A stretch of DNA of 64,000 bases from Ignavibacteria bacterium (GTDB taxonomy: Bacteria; Bacteroidota; Ignavibacteria; Ignavibacteriales; SURF-24), in the NCBI GenBank assembly GCA_025612245.1, contig JAAXKQ010000005.1, forward strand, positions 134,009-198,008, given 5' to 3'. A program made the translations under genes and the position numbers. The notes beneath the pieces were generated by a model, which was given only the letters and a program-made list of their open reading frames with translations, was not told the origin of the DNA and searched no databases. Below, piece by piece: positions 43,285-52,735 of the stretch. Every line of letters starts with the position of its first letter. Position 1 is the stretch's first letter.

Positions 43285-44438
43285 TGAAGTATCTTAAATA
43301 CATTTCAGCCGTCCTTTTTATGCTTGCAATTACTTCGTGCCGGGAGAGCATAATAAACGGCCCGGAAGACAACATAGCCTCAATTCCTCAGCTGGACACT
43401 TATATAAGTGACGGAAATTACCAGATACTGCAGGAAAACAGGTTCAGCAATGTATCGGTTGCGGCAGATATTTTCGCAGGCCGGGAGAAGCTGAGTGCAA
43501 CATTGGAAGCGCAGGGGGCGGGTTCAAGATATTTCCCAAAGTGGGGCTATTATGTCAGGCTTGATAACGGTCAGGAAATTGGTGGCGAAAACAGTTTTAA
43601 CTTAAGTGCCCAGCCTCATGACAGGACAATGCTCAGAAGCATTCTTGCTTCTTACATATATTCCGAAGCCGGCTTTGAGGTTTTCCATTCATCGCACGTA
43701 TTCCTGAAGATAAACGGTAAGCCCAAGGGATTATATCTGCTCACAGAAAAAATTGACGAAGTTTTTTTTGCAAAGAGGGACATTCCCGTTCATGAGCTCA
43801 TAAAGGTAATCTTTGAAGCAAAATTTTCTTTTACGGAGCTAAACAATCCAGCGAGCTGCTTTGAAAAGAAGATACCCGATGACAATAACCTAAACAATCT
43901 CCGGGATTTCATCCATTGCCTTGATAATTCAGATAATAGTGATCTGTTCCAGAGGCTCGGGAAATATCTTGATATCAGGCAGTACCTGATGTATCATGCC
44001 GTTACTTCCGTACTGAATAACCTTGATGGATTTGAGAATAATTTTTACCTGGTAAAAGATTACCCGGATTCGCCTTATAGAATATTGCCCTGGGATTTTG
44101 ACAAGACGTTTGACACTGGAATAAACGTTGGTTTAGCGGGCAATAACGCGATAATCCGGAAGCTGCTGCAAAATGACAGCTGTCTTTCCATCTATAAGTC
44201 GGATCTGCGTATGATACTAAATAGCTGCTTTACCGAAGATAGACTTTACCCTATCATAGATTCTGTTTATATTAAAATAAAAGGTGCCTACAACGAAGAT
44301 CCGTACCTCGGTGCAAATGGAATTTCACTCGAAGATGAAATCTCCGAACTCAAGAGGTTCATCAGAGAACGAAGGGCATACCTGTTAAACAATATCGACT
44401 CTTTTAGGGGATTGACTGACAAATGGGGAGAATTATAG
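43284..44438 (+). CDS. CotH-family kinase, lipoprotein
   Basis: A 384-aa predicted lipoprotein: signal YISAVLFMLAITSC with the lipobox Cys at about residue 19. The CotH core is clear: QPHDRTMLRSILASYIYSEAG (family N-lobe helix), FLKINGKPKGLYLLTEKID and the metal-binding loop LPWDFDKTFD (Asp271, Asp273). CotH proteins are atypical protein/polymer kinases (B. subtilis CotH phosphorylates spore-coat proteins). Being lipid-anchored, it would act in the periplasm or at the outer-membrane inner face, where ATP is scarce, so the phosphodonor is a puzzle. Its ATG overlaps the porin stop by one base (ATGA-type coupling) and its end overlaps the PAP2 gene by 16 bases. Confidence 0.88.
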   Translation: MKYLKYISAVLFMLAITSCRESIINGPEDNIASIPQLDTYISDGNYQILQENRFSNVSVAADIFAGREKLSATLEAQGAGSRYFPKWGYYVRLDNGQEIGGENSFNLSAQPHDRTMLRSILASYIYSEAGFEVFHSSHVFLKINGKPKGLYLLTEKIDEVFFAKRDIPVHELIKVIFEAKFSFTELNNPASCFEKKIPDDNNLNNLRDFIHCLDNSDNSDLFQRLGKYLDIRQYLMYHAVTSVLNNLDGFENNFYLVKDYPDSPYRILPWDFDKTFDTGINVGLAGNNAIIRKLLQNDSCLSIYKSDLRMILNSCFTEDRLYPIIDSVYIKIKGAYNEDPYLGANGISLEDEISELKRFIRERRAYLLNNIDSFRGLTDKWGEL

Positions 44439-45244
44439 TTGTACTGCTGTTACTCTTCCAGGCGGTAATTCAGCCGCAGGATTTTATTCAAAAGCTCAAG
44501 CTGTCGGCAGGCAATATTTCTCAGGCTGTAACAGAAAACCTGAGGTGGTACGACCTGCCCATTGGGGCGGTTTATTTAACCGGGAAATATTTTGCTCCGG
44601 ACCAGGATGACAGAATTAAGCTGAGATCAGCCGGAATTGATGATGAAATTCAAAGAAGGCTGGGTATATCGGGAAGATACTCATTCGGCAGCATGGATAA
44701 GAATATCATACCGCAGGACATACTCCTCGCAAGAACGCTCTACAATGTTGCCTATGACCTGTTCTCAGGCAGTGCTGATGGCAAGGAAAACCACAGGCAC
44801 GCGTTCCTTTTCTACAAGTCACTTGTTTATACCTACACACTTACTGAATTTGCAAAAAACTGGACACGAAGGCAGCGTCCAGACAGCAGCAACATGGAGA
44901 GTTTTTTCAGCGGCCACAGCGCAACTACCTTTGCCGCCGCCTCTTTCCTTTCTCGTGAGCTTAACGATTATATAAATCAGAAAATGCCCGAAAAGTCCAT
45001 CCCGAGGTTTGCCCTCAAGTTTGCTTCATTTTCAGCATTATACGGTTGGGCCTCCTATGTTGCTTACAGCAGGATGAGAGACAATAAACATTATTTTAGC
45101 GACGTCCTGATAGGTGCGCTTACCGGTACGGCAGTAAGTAATTTAGTTTACAACTTCTATATCACGAATAGGAACAGTCCGGTAGACATAAACCTGGGAA
45201 TAATAAGAAGCGCCCCATCTTTTTCTCTTACCATTGTGCTTTAA
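44423..45244 (+). CDS. PAP2-superfamily phosphatase
   Basis: A 273-aa exported or membrane-associated phosphatase with all three PAP2 signatures: KX6RP (Lys145 to Pro153 in KNWTRRQRP), SGH (163-165) and SRX5HX3D (Ser216-Arg217, His223, Asp227). The N-terminal hydrophobic stretch (IIVVLLLLFQAVIQPQ) looks like a signal peptide. The long region between it and the catalytic core lacks the six helices of lipid-type PAP2 enzymes, so this is closer to periplasmic acid phosphatases or haloperoxidase-like members. Last gene of the operon, overlapping the CotH gene. A phosphatase beside a CotH kinase and a VTC polymerase suggests turnover of a phosphorylated surface or periplasmic product. Confidence 0.88.
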   Translation: MGRIIVVLLLLFQAVIQPQDFIQKLKLSAGNISQAVTENLRWYDLPIGAVYLTGKYFAPDQDDRIKLRSAGIDDEIQRRLGISGRYSFGSMDKNIIPQDILLARTLYNVAYDLFSGSADGKENHRHAFLFYKSLVYTYTLTEFAKNWTRRQRPDSSNMESFFSGHSATTFAAASFLSRELNDYINQKMPEKSIPRFALKFASFSALYGWASYVAYSRMRDNKHYFSDVLIGALTGTAVSNLVYNFYITNRNSPVDINLGIIRSAPSFSLTIVL

Positions 45245-45462
45245 AAATATTATGAATGTTTTACAAAAGTCCAATAGCCATAAACTACGTGACCATCATT
45301 TACTTGCTCCAGGAGACCCTCAGGGGCTTTCATTCTAAAAAAAGCCTTCCTTACCAGTAGAATATTACTTATTTTTGTTTGTTCTGCTATTATTAGCATT
45401 AAAGTGTAGAATCTCAAATTACCTATAAATGTACTTAAACTACAAACATTTCCGGAGATCCT

Positions 45463-47100
45463 ATGAAAAAGTTAATTCTAGTGTTCTTGTTCATTATCGG
45501 CACTTTCAGCAGCGTTTTATTTGCACAAAAGGTCACTATTTCTGGAAGGATTCTAGGCAACGACGGCAGGCCTCTGGCAAAAGCAGTTGCTGAAGTGTAT
45601 GATGAAAATAGCGACAAATTTACCAGGATCCCCGTGGAAAAAGACGGGTCATTCACAATTGAAACCGAGTCGAAATATCTCGAGCTAAGACTCTCGGGCG
45701 TAAACCACCGGAGTACGTTCCTGCCCGTAATCATTCATAACACAGAGCAACTGAAATTTGACGTTTTACTTGCCACTAACAGCTACATCGATGACTTCAG
45801 CAAAGTCAAAATGATCTGCAGCATCAACGATTATAGCCGGGAGAATCCATATACTTTTAAGAAAAACGACAAAGGCATTTATTTTGTGGATATAGATACC
45901 GAGAAAGACACCATTGAATATGAGCTCATTGGTCTTTCGAAACAGAGTGAAACCCACAGCTGGAACGGAACAATGTCGGATGACTTCAAGTATGATTCCG
46001 GCGGCGACTTCAGGTCGGTAATTTATAAGAAGGGAAAAACAGTCCACATAGAATTCGATCCGTCAAAGCTTATTCCGGAAAACACGGAGGAGAAAATTGT
46101 TGCTGAAGACGAGACTCTTCCCGAAATCATAATGCTCAAGAATAGCGTTGAATATAACAATAACCTGAACCGCATGCACCTGGAAGCCGCAGACAACAAG
46201 GACAAAAGACCGGACTTTTCAGCAGCAATTGAAGGCTTAAGGATAAAGGCCTTTTCCGAAAAGGATCAATTCCTAAAGGGCTACTATTCAATCAGTTACT
46301 TAAAGTACTGGCCTTATATTGAGAACAGCAAGTTTGATACGATGATTTGCCGCCAGACGATTGAAGCTGTTCCTCCGGAATCGGACTTGTGGATGATAAA
46401 CCCGAATCTTTTGGCGGTAATGACCAGAGGCTTCAGGTATGAGAACAAGGGGAAATTTGATAAATACATAAAAGATGTAGTTGAGGTACAGAAGAATACA
46501 TCCGTCAAAGCAGAAGCATTAAGGGGCCTGATCTGGGATGCAAAAGTAAAAGGGGATACTGCTAGCTTTAACGCTTACATTCAAAGGATATTAAAAGACT
46601 GCCCGAATACGTATCAGGCCAAAAGCATCAAAGCTGATTTTCTGACGCTAATGGTTGGTGCTGATGTTCCAGATTTTGAAGTAAAATCTCTTTCTGATGA
46701 AAACGTCATCTATTCCAACAAGACGCTGAAGGGGAAATTTTATTTGATGGATTTCTGGGCCACCTGGTGCGGACCGTGTGTTGGAGAACTGCCGGGCCTG
46801 CACGAAGCTTATCAGGAATTCAAAGACAAGAACTTTGAAATATTAAGCATTTCACTGGACGGCAGCAGAGAAGACGTCGTTAAATTCCGGGAGGGAAAGT
46901 TCAAGATGCCATGGCTGCATGCCTTTCTGGACAAGAGTTTTAATAGTGAAATAGCAAAGAAATTTGGAATTACCGGCATTCCCAAGGTTGTTCTTGTATC
47001 GGATCAGGGAAAAATTCTTGCAATTGACATGGATGCAAGGGGAGAGAATCTGAAGAAGACCCTGGAGAAATACTTAAATTCAGGCGTCTCTTCAAAATAG
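45463..47100 (+). CDS. Periplasmic TlpA-like thiol-disulfide oxidoreductase with N-terminal beta domain
   Basis: A 545-aa protein with signal peptide (LILVFLFIIGTFSSVLFA before QKV), a carboxypeptidase-regulatory-like beta domain (ISGRILGNDGRPLAKAVAEVYD), a long helical middle (about 250-400) and a C-terminal AhpC/TSA-thioredoxin domain with DFWATWCGPCVGELP (Cys436, Cys439) and the cis-Pro segment GITGIPKVVLV. The CGPC pair supports reduction of disulfides in exported proteins or cytochrome c maturation. This long architecture is typical of Bacteroidota/Ignavibacteria TlpA proteins. ATG at 45463 follows CCGGAGATCCT. Monocistronic, with a terminator 60 bp downstream. Confidence 0.88.
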   Translation: MKKLILVFLFIIGTFSSVLFAQKVTISGRILGNDGRPLAKAVAEVYDENSDKFTRIPVEKDGSFTIETESKYLELRLSGVNHRSTFLPVIIHNTEQLKFDVLLATNSYIDDFSKVKMICSINDYSRENPYTFKKNDKGIYFVDIDTEKDTIEYELIGLSKQSETHSWNGTMSDDFKYDSGGDFRSVIYKKGKTVHIEFDPSKLIPENTEEKIVAEDETLPEIIMLKNSVEYNNNLNRMHLEAADNKDKRPDFSAAIEGLRIKAFSEKDQFLKGYYSISYLKYWPYIENSKFDTMICRQTIEAVPPESDLWMINPNLLAVMTRGFRYENKGKFDKYIKDVVEVQKNTSVKAEALRGLIWDAKVKGDTASFNAYIQRILKDCPNTYQAKSIKADFLTLMVGADVPDFEVKSLSDENVIYSNKTLKGKFYLMDFWATWCGPCVGELPGLHEAYQEFKDKNFEILSISLDGSREDVVKFREGKFKMPWLHAFLDKSFNSEIAKKFGITGIPKVVLVSDQGKILAIDMDARGENLKKTLEKYLNSGVSSK

Positions 47101-47420
47101 GCGAAAGAAAAGAAATTACAATAAAAGAAAAAATGAAAACAGCTTAATAAGGCAAATGAAAAGCCCGGGAGATACTTAACCCCGGGCTTTTTCTATTACA
47201 GTCCGGCCCGCGATGGAGGAGTTTACGTTCGGCGCATGGTTCCCCGGTTTTAAGTCGCATACCAGATGATGAACCGGGCTGGCAGCATTGTGATTAGCCA
47301 GGGGTTTTCTGATCCGGCACATTCTGCAACAGGAATATGCACTTTTTATTAATAAGTTTTTTAATATCTTTGAAATGCCTAAAGAATAATTATTTGACAA
47401 AAAAGGATTAAGCCCAGCAA
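47101..47420. other. Intergenic region between tlpA-like gene and DUF169 gene
   Basis: 320 bp holding the terminator at 47160-47193 and an AT-rich stretch (47335-47400) with TTGACA at 47394-47399. The latter is too near the ATG at 47421 to serve as a -35 element for a leadered transcript. Nothing else recognisable. Confidence 0.5.
47160..47193 (+). terminator. Rho-independent terminator after the TlpA-like gene
   Basis: AAAGCCCGGG (47160-47169) and CCCGGGCTTT (47181-47190) followed by TTTC; a standard intrinsic terminator. Confidence 0.9.
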
Positions 47421-48182
47421 ATGACCTCAACCAGCAATATCGGCCAGGAATTCAAAGAGAAACTGGCATTAAAATACAGCGCAGTCGGGCTGTATCATGA
47501 CAAGAGTAAACCCCTGGATGCACTCGAATTAAAAAAGCCCGGTCAGGGCTGTGTTATGCCGTTTATATTTCAAAGTGCAAAAGGTAAAACCTTTGCATTC
47601 AGCGAAAATACAATGGGATTTGCCTGCTCGGCATTTTACTTCGGATACAAGGACTGGATTTTCCCGGGAATTGAAAACTTCCTTTCCTGCGGACCTTTTC
47701 CGGGCAGGGAATGCGAAAGGTTTGTTAAAAATCCCGAACTTACAAAGAAGTACCTAGAAGGGATCCGGATGGAAAATAAAACCGAAGGATATACGATATT
47801 AAAACCACTGGAGAATTTTACACAGGATGAAATTCCAGAGGTAGTGATATTCTTTGCAAATGCCGACCAGTTAAGCGCCCTTTCTTTTCTTGCTTATTAT
47901 GATGCCCCGGAAAGAGAGGACCGTGTAATTACAAGATTCGCCTCTGCCTGTGCGGCATCCGTTATGATGCCTCTTCAGCACGCCCTGAAAAATGAAGACA
48001 AGGCTGTCTGGGGGATGCACGACATTTCAGCACGTGCAAAGCTTCCGGCAGATCTTATGACGTTTGCATTGCCCTTTAATTTTCTCAGGAAAATTCATGA
48101 AAGCCTGAACGAAAGTTTTCTTTCAACTCACCAGTGGGAAGTAATCCGTCAGAGGATTATGAAAGGGGATGAGGAGAAATAG
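47421..48182 (+). CDS. DUF169-family protein
   Basis: A 253-aa cytoplasmic protein matching the DUF169 layout: an N-terminal LKYSAVGLYHDKSKP, then a conserved Cys block (GQGCVMPFIFQSAKGKTFAF), NTMGFACSAFYFGY, and a late HAL/DISAR segment with hydrophobic strands. Several Cys residues (QGCV, FACS, LSCGPF, ECERF) might bind metal or a cofactor. No catalysed reaction is established for the family. It stands alone between the TlpA-like gene and the convergent giant T9SS gene. Confidence 0.75.
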   Translation: MTSTSNIGQEFKEKLALKYSAVGLYHDKSKPLDALELKKPGQGCVMPFIFQSAKGKTFAFSENTMGFACSAFYFGYKDWIFPGIENFLSCGPFPGRECERFVKNPELTKKYLEGIRMENKTEGYTILKPLENFTQDEIPEVVIFFANADQLSALSFLAYYDAPEREDRVITRFASACAASVMMPLQHALKNEDKAVWGMHDISARAKLPADLMTFALPFNFLRKIHESLNESFLSTHQWEVIRQRIMKGDEEK

Positions 48183-48378
48183 CGCCCACTGCCTCACCGG
48201 AAAAACTAACTAAAGCCATTTAACGCCATTCCGGAAATTAAACAATTGGGGACCCAAAAATTAACAATTTGGCCTCCCCTGGCTTTTTCTTTGCATTTCT
48301 ACACTTAAATAATTTTTCCTGATGGAATAAATCTCAATTTGCTATTGAGTTGCCGGCGGTGAGATCTGAGGGCAATAA

Positions 48379-48408
48379 AAAAGGGGCGGAAGTAAAACCG
48401 CCCCTTTT
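48379..48408 (-). terminator. Terminator of the anchor-domain T9SS gene
   Basis: AAAAGGGGCGG / CCGCCCCTTTT forms an 11-bp stem with an 8-nt loop. On the minus strand it ends in a run of T residues, 40 bp after the stop at 48449, and it can also serve the convergent DUF169 gene. Confidence 0.85.
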
Positions 48409-48448
48409 AGCTTTGCACTTGTTGGCAAAGGTATTATTGTGAAAATTC

Positions 48449-51400
48449 TTACCTGAGAATTAGCATTTTTCTAACCTGGTTCAAGTTGAAGCCTCTAAGC
48501 TGATAAATATAAATTCCGGAAGCCAGGTTTTTCGCATTAAATTCTAAAGAGAACCTTCCGGCCTTGAGGTTGTCGTTTATCAGTGTTGCAACCTCTTTAC
48601 CCAGGACGTCAAATACTTTTAATGTATAGTGCCCTTCTTTTGCAATATTGAATTTAATCATTGTTGAAGGGTTAAAAGGATTTGGGAAGTTCTGCAGGAG
48701 GCTGAACTCCTCCGGCGCTGAGGAGGTTTTGTCGACCCCGGTTGCAGAAGAAACGGCAGTTTTTACGTATATCTTTCCGTCTTTTGTTCCTGCAAATACA
48801 TTCTCTCCGTTGCCGGATATCACGATGCTGCTTACACCCGAGCCTTCCATTCCCAATGACCGGGCTGATGACTCGTTTGAGCTAATGACGTATACGCCGC
48901 CTGACCATGAGCTTAAGTAGACATTGTCGTTATTGTCGGAGACAATTGAGTACACAAAAGGCAGGTTAAGTGTGCTTGCCTTTTCCCAGTTAGCGCCTTC
49001 GTCCGTGCTCCTGTAAAGTCCGTCGCTATAAAGGCCTGCGTAAAGTGTGCCCTGCGACTGGCCGAGTGACCAGACAATGTTGTTGCCCACTTCGTGTTTG
49101 TACCACTTGCTTTCTCCGGAATGCATCTTAAAGATTCCGCCACCGACGCTTCCGGCAAATAAGTTACCCTTGTCATCTGCTACAAGTGACTGTATGACCT
49201 TAAAGTCTCCAAGTCCGTCGTTGAACTCAGTCCAGTTTAAAGCATTGTCAGTTGACCTGAAGATTCCCTGCCCCCAGGTTCCGGCAACAAGTGAACCATT
49301 AAATGCTGCCAATGCATGTACATCTTTTCCCGAAAGGGAAGTAAGTGTCCATTCTTTTCCGGTAAACTTATAGACGCCTTTTTCCGTAGCCGCAAAAAGC
49401 TGCCCGTTATTAAGGCACAAAGCCCATATCCAGCCCGCATTCATGTCGGCGTTAATTCGTGCCCAGCACAGCCCATTATCTGTTGACTGGTAAATCTTGC
49501 CGCCTACGGTTCCGGCATAGATTGAAGTTCCATTGTAAAGCATCGAGTAAATTATTTCACCCTGTGTAAATGAGCTTACTTCTTGCCAGGTGGTATTCCC
49601 TTCATTTGAGCCGGTGTTTCCGCCATTGGAAGTTGAACCGGCGAGGGTAACTGTAACGCTTGAAGAGTTATTCTCGGGAACAGGGTCCGTTGTAATTGAT
49701 GTGCTTACAGTGGCAATGTTTGTGATCTTCCTGTCATAAGGAATGTTACCGATGAATTTTGAATTATTGAACTGTCCCTGACCCGTAAGTGCCTTACAGA
49801 TCATCTGTCCGTTTTCTACACCGCTAATAAAGTTGACGTTTGCCCAGGGTGCCAGCACAGAGCCCTTGATGTCAATTCCTTTGATGGAAAGATCGGTGGC
49901 CTGATAAAAGTTATACAATACATTTGAAATTGATGTACCGTTAACAGTAAGCCCGCCGGTCCAGCTCAAATTCTGTCCGCTGATGTTTATGAGTACAACG
50001 GAACCATTGGGGACGTCTATCTGGAAATTGTTAGCCTGCGATAGATTTGAGCCGTCAATGCTGAAGACATTTAAGAAAGGGTCCGTCCCGGATAAAAATA
50101 AGCCGCCCCATTCGAACTTTGTATTTCCGTTAATGGCGTATGAACTTAAAGTAGTTGAAAGATTTTCCAGGTATGATTTTGCGGATGCAAAATTAACAGG
50201 AGCATCCATTCTGAGTTTCCCGTCAACAGAAACCGATGACAAGGGCAGATTGGTTGAGCCTCCGTAGACAGCATTGCCATTATAGACTCTGCCGCTTGTA
50301 AAGGTCAGATTTCTTCCTACGATCAGTACGTCGCCGCTTTCGGGGGCGAGCTGGTCGCCAATGCTATAGTTGCCAAAAGCAGCATCGCGGCCGATAGCAG
50401 CTTTGCCCTGGGTATCGGAAGAAGGCTGCGAGGCGTCCTGCAGGACGAACAGGTTATAATCCTTTGCACTCCCAAGGTCAAAGGCAGTATTGTTTACCTG
50501 GCTGCCGTCAATCTTAACGTTGACAGTTAAAGTGGCTTCCTGATCCCTGGATAGGTTTCCTACAGTCCAGAGGCCGGTTTGTCTATCGTAAACCCCTTGT
50601 GTTGTACTGTGTGAAACGTAAATTACTGCAGCGGGCAAAAGTTCTGAAACCTGTACGCCTTTAGCATCCCCAGGACCTGAATTGGAAACTCTGACGGTGT
50701 AGGTCAGGTTGTCGCCATAAGAAGGGTTCAGGCTGCTGGCAGATTTTGTGATTTTTACGTCGGCCTGTTTCGGGGCAGGCGGAGGGCAGACATAAGGATA
50801 CCAGTAAAGATCCCGTCCGATGCCGTTTTTAATAGGGTTACCATTGATATCGAGTATATTTACTCCATAGTGGATTTCCACTGCCTGATCCTCCGGGCGC
50901 ACGCCGGGCCAGTAGCCGGAGATGGAGAAAACGGTATCTTTAGTAATTCTAACGGTTGAATAATGCGTAGAATTATCGACGCTTCCGTCATCGGGTTTTA
51001 CAATTCTCCATGAAGTCTGAAGGTATGCAATTGCCGGATTAGGCGTAAGGTGAACAGACGCCAGGACGGGTATCCATTTAGCGTCAGGCTCGCAGATTGC
51101 AGAATCGGGCCCTATCAAAGCGCTCCAGTCAGTAGCCCCCGGGGTGCCGCATACAATGTCAACAGAGGCCTGTGCATTAAAATGCAGTGAAGCTGATCCA
51201 TCTACCGGGTGAGCCTCAGCAGTGGCAATATTTATCAGCTCGCCGCAGTCTGTATTTTTAACCGTATATTCTTTTGTAAATGTGAATGATGCGCCCGGGT
51301 CCAGAATGTCGATATGGTATATCAAATAAGGGGTTACGGGGTTAATCATCCTGTCGAAAATATCCACGCCGCCATGATGCTGAACGTCGCCGGTATTTTG

Positions 51401-52735
51401 GACCGTAAAGGAATACGTGATCTTTTCGCCAGGTTTTGAATTAGTCTTGTCGGCGCTCTTAGTCATGCTGATGCCCGTTGTATAAAAGCCGAGGTTGACT
51501 AAGAGATTATCGGCACAGTTAAGTGTAATGTCTTTTGAAGTAATGTTACCTACCGGGTACCATTTTGTTTGTTCCGAGCTTGAAAGAATTCCGCCCTGGC
51601 TGAAATTTGATGCTGCGGTTCTTAGTGTATAATTGCCGTTTGAAAGGTCGTTGAATACATAATGACCGTTATTGTCGGTTACCGCACTTGCGATAAGAGA
51701 ATTGTTCTGCAGGAGTTCAACTGCCACGCCCGGAAGGCAGGGTTCCCCGGAATCCTGCGTGTCATCAGAATCTTTGTCGTGCCATAAGTACCCGGCTAAA
51801 GTATTCTTGCAATCCGGCTGTGTAGGCACGGGCAGACTGCCCATCCAGCCACCCGAGGGGTTATGTATCTCACTTTGGATGTTCAGGTTTTCAACCACCA
51901 CGCAGCCGTCGATGTTTGAGTTTGTGGTTAAAGTTGCGGTAGGTGCAATTAAAGCGCCGCCGAGGCCCGAATTGAAGTTAATGGTGCCCATCTCACCGTT
52001 ATTGGTATTTGTGTAGATGTTCCAGATAACTCTTGAGCGCCAGTAGTCATCTGTAAACTTGCCGGTCATATTGCCCGAGGTCCAGTTTATATTCCCGTCA
52101 ACAGAATTGACGTTAATAATAACGGTTTTTGTAGCCGAAGAAGTTACGAGATTGAACTGCTGCACCATTGAGTTTTCGAACACCTGTGTGTCCGTCACAT
52201 TAAAGACAGCAACGGCCTGATTTGCCGAGCAGTTGAATACCAGGGGAGCCGGCTGCCCGGATGGGATTTGCACTGTGCTGTTTGCAGCAAGAGTTTTCCA
52301 ATAATTTGAGGCTGCAATGATATCATCAACAGGAGAGTTATCTGAAGGCCAGGTGCCTGGAGCCAGAAGTGATCCGCCATTCTGAAAGCTGAACCAGGAT
52401 GGATTTGAAACGGCACTTGAAACTGCCGCGCTGCCATAAACTATCTTAATATTTGCCATGCCGTTAGTTGACACGTTGCCCTTTACGGCAAAGACAACGT
52501 CGGAGGAAGAAATTCCGGACAGTTTTGTGCCGAACTGGTGTGAGTTTATTGCCGAGTAATTTCCCCCTACAAATGTTCTGCCTTCTATTTCCGATACTTT
52601 CTGGAAATCTCTTACAACGATAACATTCCATTTGTTAAGAATGCGGTTCGGATCAGCAGCAAATACCAATGCCGGCAATAATAACCAGACTATCAGTGAA
52701 AGCATTTGTCCGGGTTTTGCGGATATTCTGTTCAT
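48449..52735 (-). CDS. Giant T9SS cargo with two choice-of-anchor A modules, SdrD-like, DUF11 and propeller domains
   Basis: A 1428-aa exported protein. Signal peptide about 1-27 (LIVWLLLPALVFA before ADP). Module 1, about 30-305, is a choice-of-anchor A beta domain (WNVIVVRDFQ, GRTFVGGNYSA, GALIAPTATLTTNSNIDGCVVVENLN in two parts). An SdrD/SpaA-like B repeat follows, 308-380 (GYLWHDKDSDDTQDSGEPCL), then a DUF11-like domain near 418-525, a beta region, and a second DUF11 domain from about 656. Inside that one sits a second choice-of-anchor A module (about 745-1000, from AFDLGSAKDYNLFVLQD). The DUF11 end strand (ITNIATVSTSITTDPVPENN) returns afterwards. A sialidase/BNR-type propeller (about 1045-1322) and a T9SS sorting domain (NFPNPFNPSTMIKFNI to the end) finish it. 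Probably cell-surface adhesion or matrix. The start ATG follows AAAAGGATGG. Confidence 0.85.
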   Translation of the reverse strand: MNRISAKPGQMLSLIVWLLLPALVFAADPNRILNKWNVIVVRDFQKVSEIEGRTFVGGNYSAINSHQFGTKLSGISSSDVVFAVKGNVSTNGMANIKIVYGSAAVSSAVSNPSWFSFQNGGSLLAPGTWPSDNSPVDDIIAASNYWKTLAANSTVQIPSGQPAPLVFNCSANQAVAVFNVTDTQVFENSMVQQFNLVTSSATKTVIINVNSVDGNINWTSGNMTGKFTDDYWRSRVIWNIYTNTNNGEMGTINFNSGLGGALIAPTATLTTNSNIDGCVVVENLNIQSEIHNPSGGWMGSLPVPTQPDCKNTLAGYLWHDKDSDDTQDSGEPCLPGVAVELLQNNSLIASAVTDNNGHYVFNDLSNGNYTLRTAASNFSQGGILSSSEQTKWYPVGNITSKDITLNCADNLLVNLGFYTTGISMTKSADKTNSKPGEKITYSFTVQNTGDVQHHGGVDIFDRMINPVTPYLIYHIDILDPGASFTFTKEYTVKNTDCGELINIATAEAHPVDGSASLHFNAQASVDIVCGTPGATDWSALIGPDSAICEPDAKWIPVLASVHLTPNPAIAYLQTSWRIVKPDDGSVDNSTHYSTVRITKDTVFSISGYWPGVRPEDQAVEIHYGVNILDINGNPIKNGIGRDLYWYPYVCPPPAPKQADVKITKSASSLNPSYGDNLTYTVRVSNSGPGDAKGVQVSELLPAAVIYVSHSTTQGVYDRQTGLWTVGNLSRDQEATLTVNVKIDGSQVNNTAFDLGSAKDYNLFVLQDASQPSSDTQGKAAIGRDAAFGNYSIGDQLAPESGDVLIVGRNLTFTSGRVYNGNAVYGGSTNLPLSSVSVDGKLRMDAPVNFASAKSYLENLSTTLSSYAINGNTKFEWGGLFLSGTDPFLNVFSIDGSNLSQANNFQIDVPNGSVVLINISGQNLSWTGGLTVNGTSISNVLYNFYQATDLSIKGIDIKGSVLAPWANVNFISGVENGQMICKALTGQGQFNNSKFIGNIPYDRKITNIATVSTSITTDPVPENNSSSVTVTLAGSTSNGGNTGSNEGNTTWQEVSSFTQGEIIYSMLYNGTSIYAGTVGGKIYQSTDNGLCWARINADMNAGWIWALCLNNGQLFAATEKGVYKFTGKEWTLTSLSGKDVHALAAFNGSLVAGTWGQGIFRSTDNALNWTEFNDGLGDFKVIQSLVADDKGNLFAGSVGGGIFKMHSGESKWYKHEVGNNIVWSLGQSQGTLYAGLYSDGLYRSTDEGANWEKASTLNLPFVYSIVSDNNDNVYLSSWSGGVYVISSNESSARSLGMEGSGVSSIVISGNGENVFAGTKDGKIYVKTAVSSATGVDKTSSAPEEFSLLQNFPNPFNPSTMIKFNIAKEGHYTLKVFDVLGKEVATLINDNLKAGRFSLEFNAKNLASGIYIYQLRGFNLNQVRKMLILR

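Noticed and set aside
47394-47399. TTGACA as the promoter of the DUF169 gene
   Set aside because: It lies only 22 bp before the ATG, so a -10 box at normal spacing would overlap the start codon.
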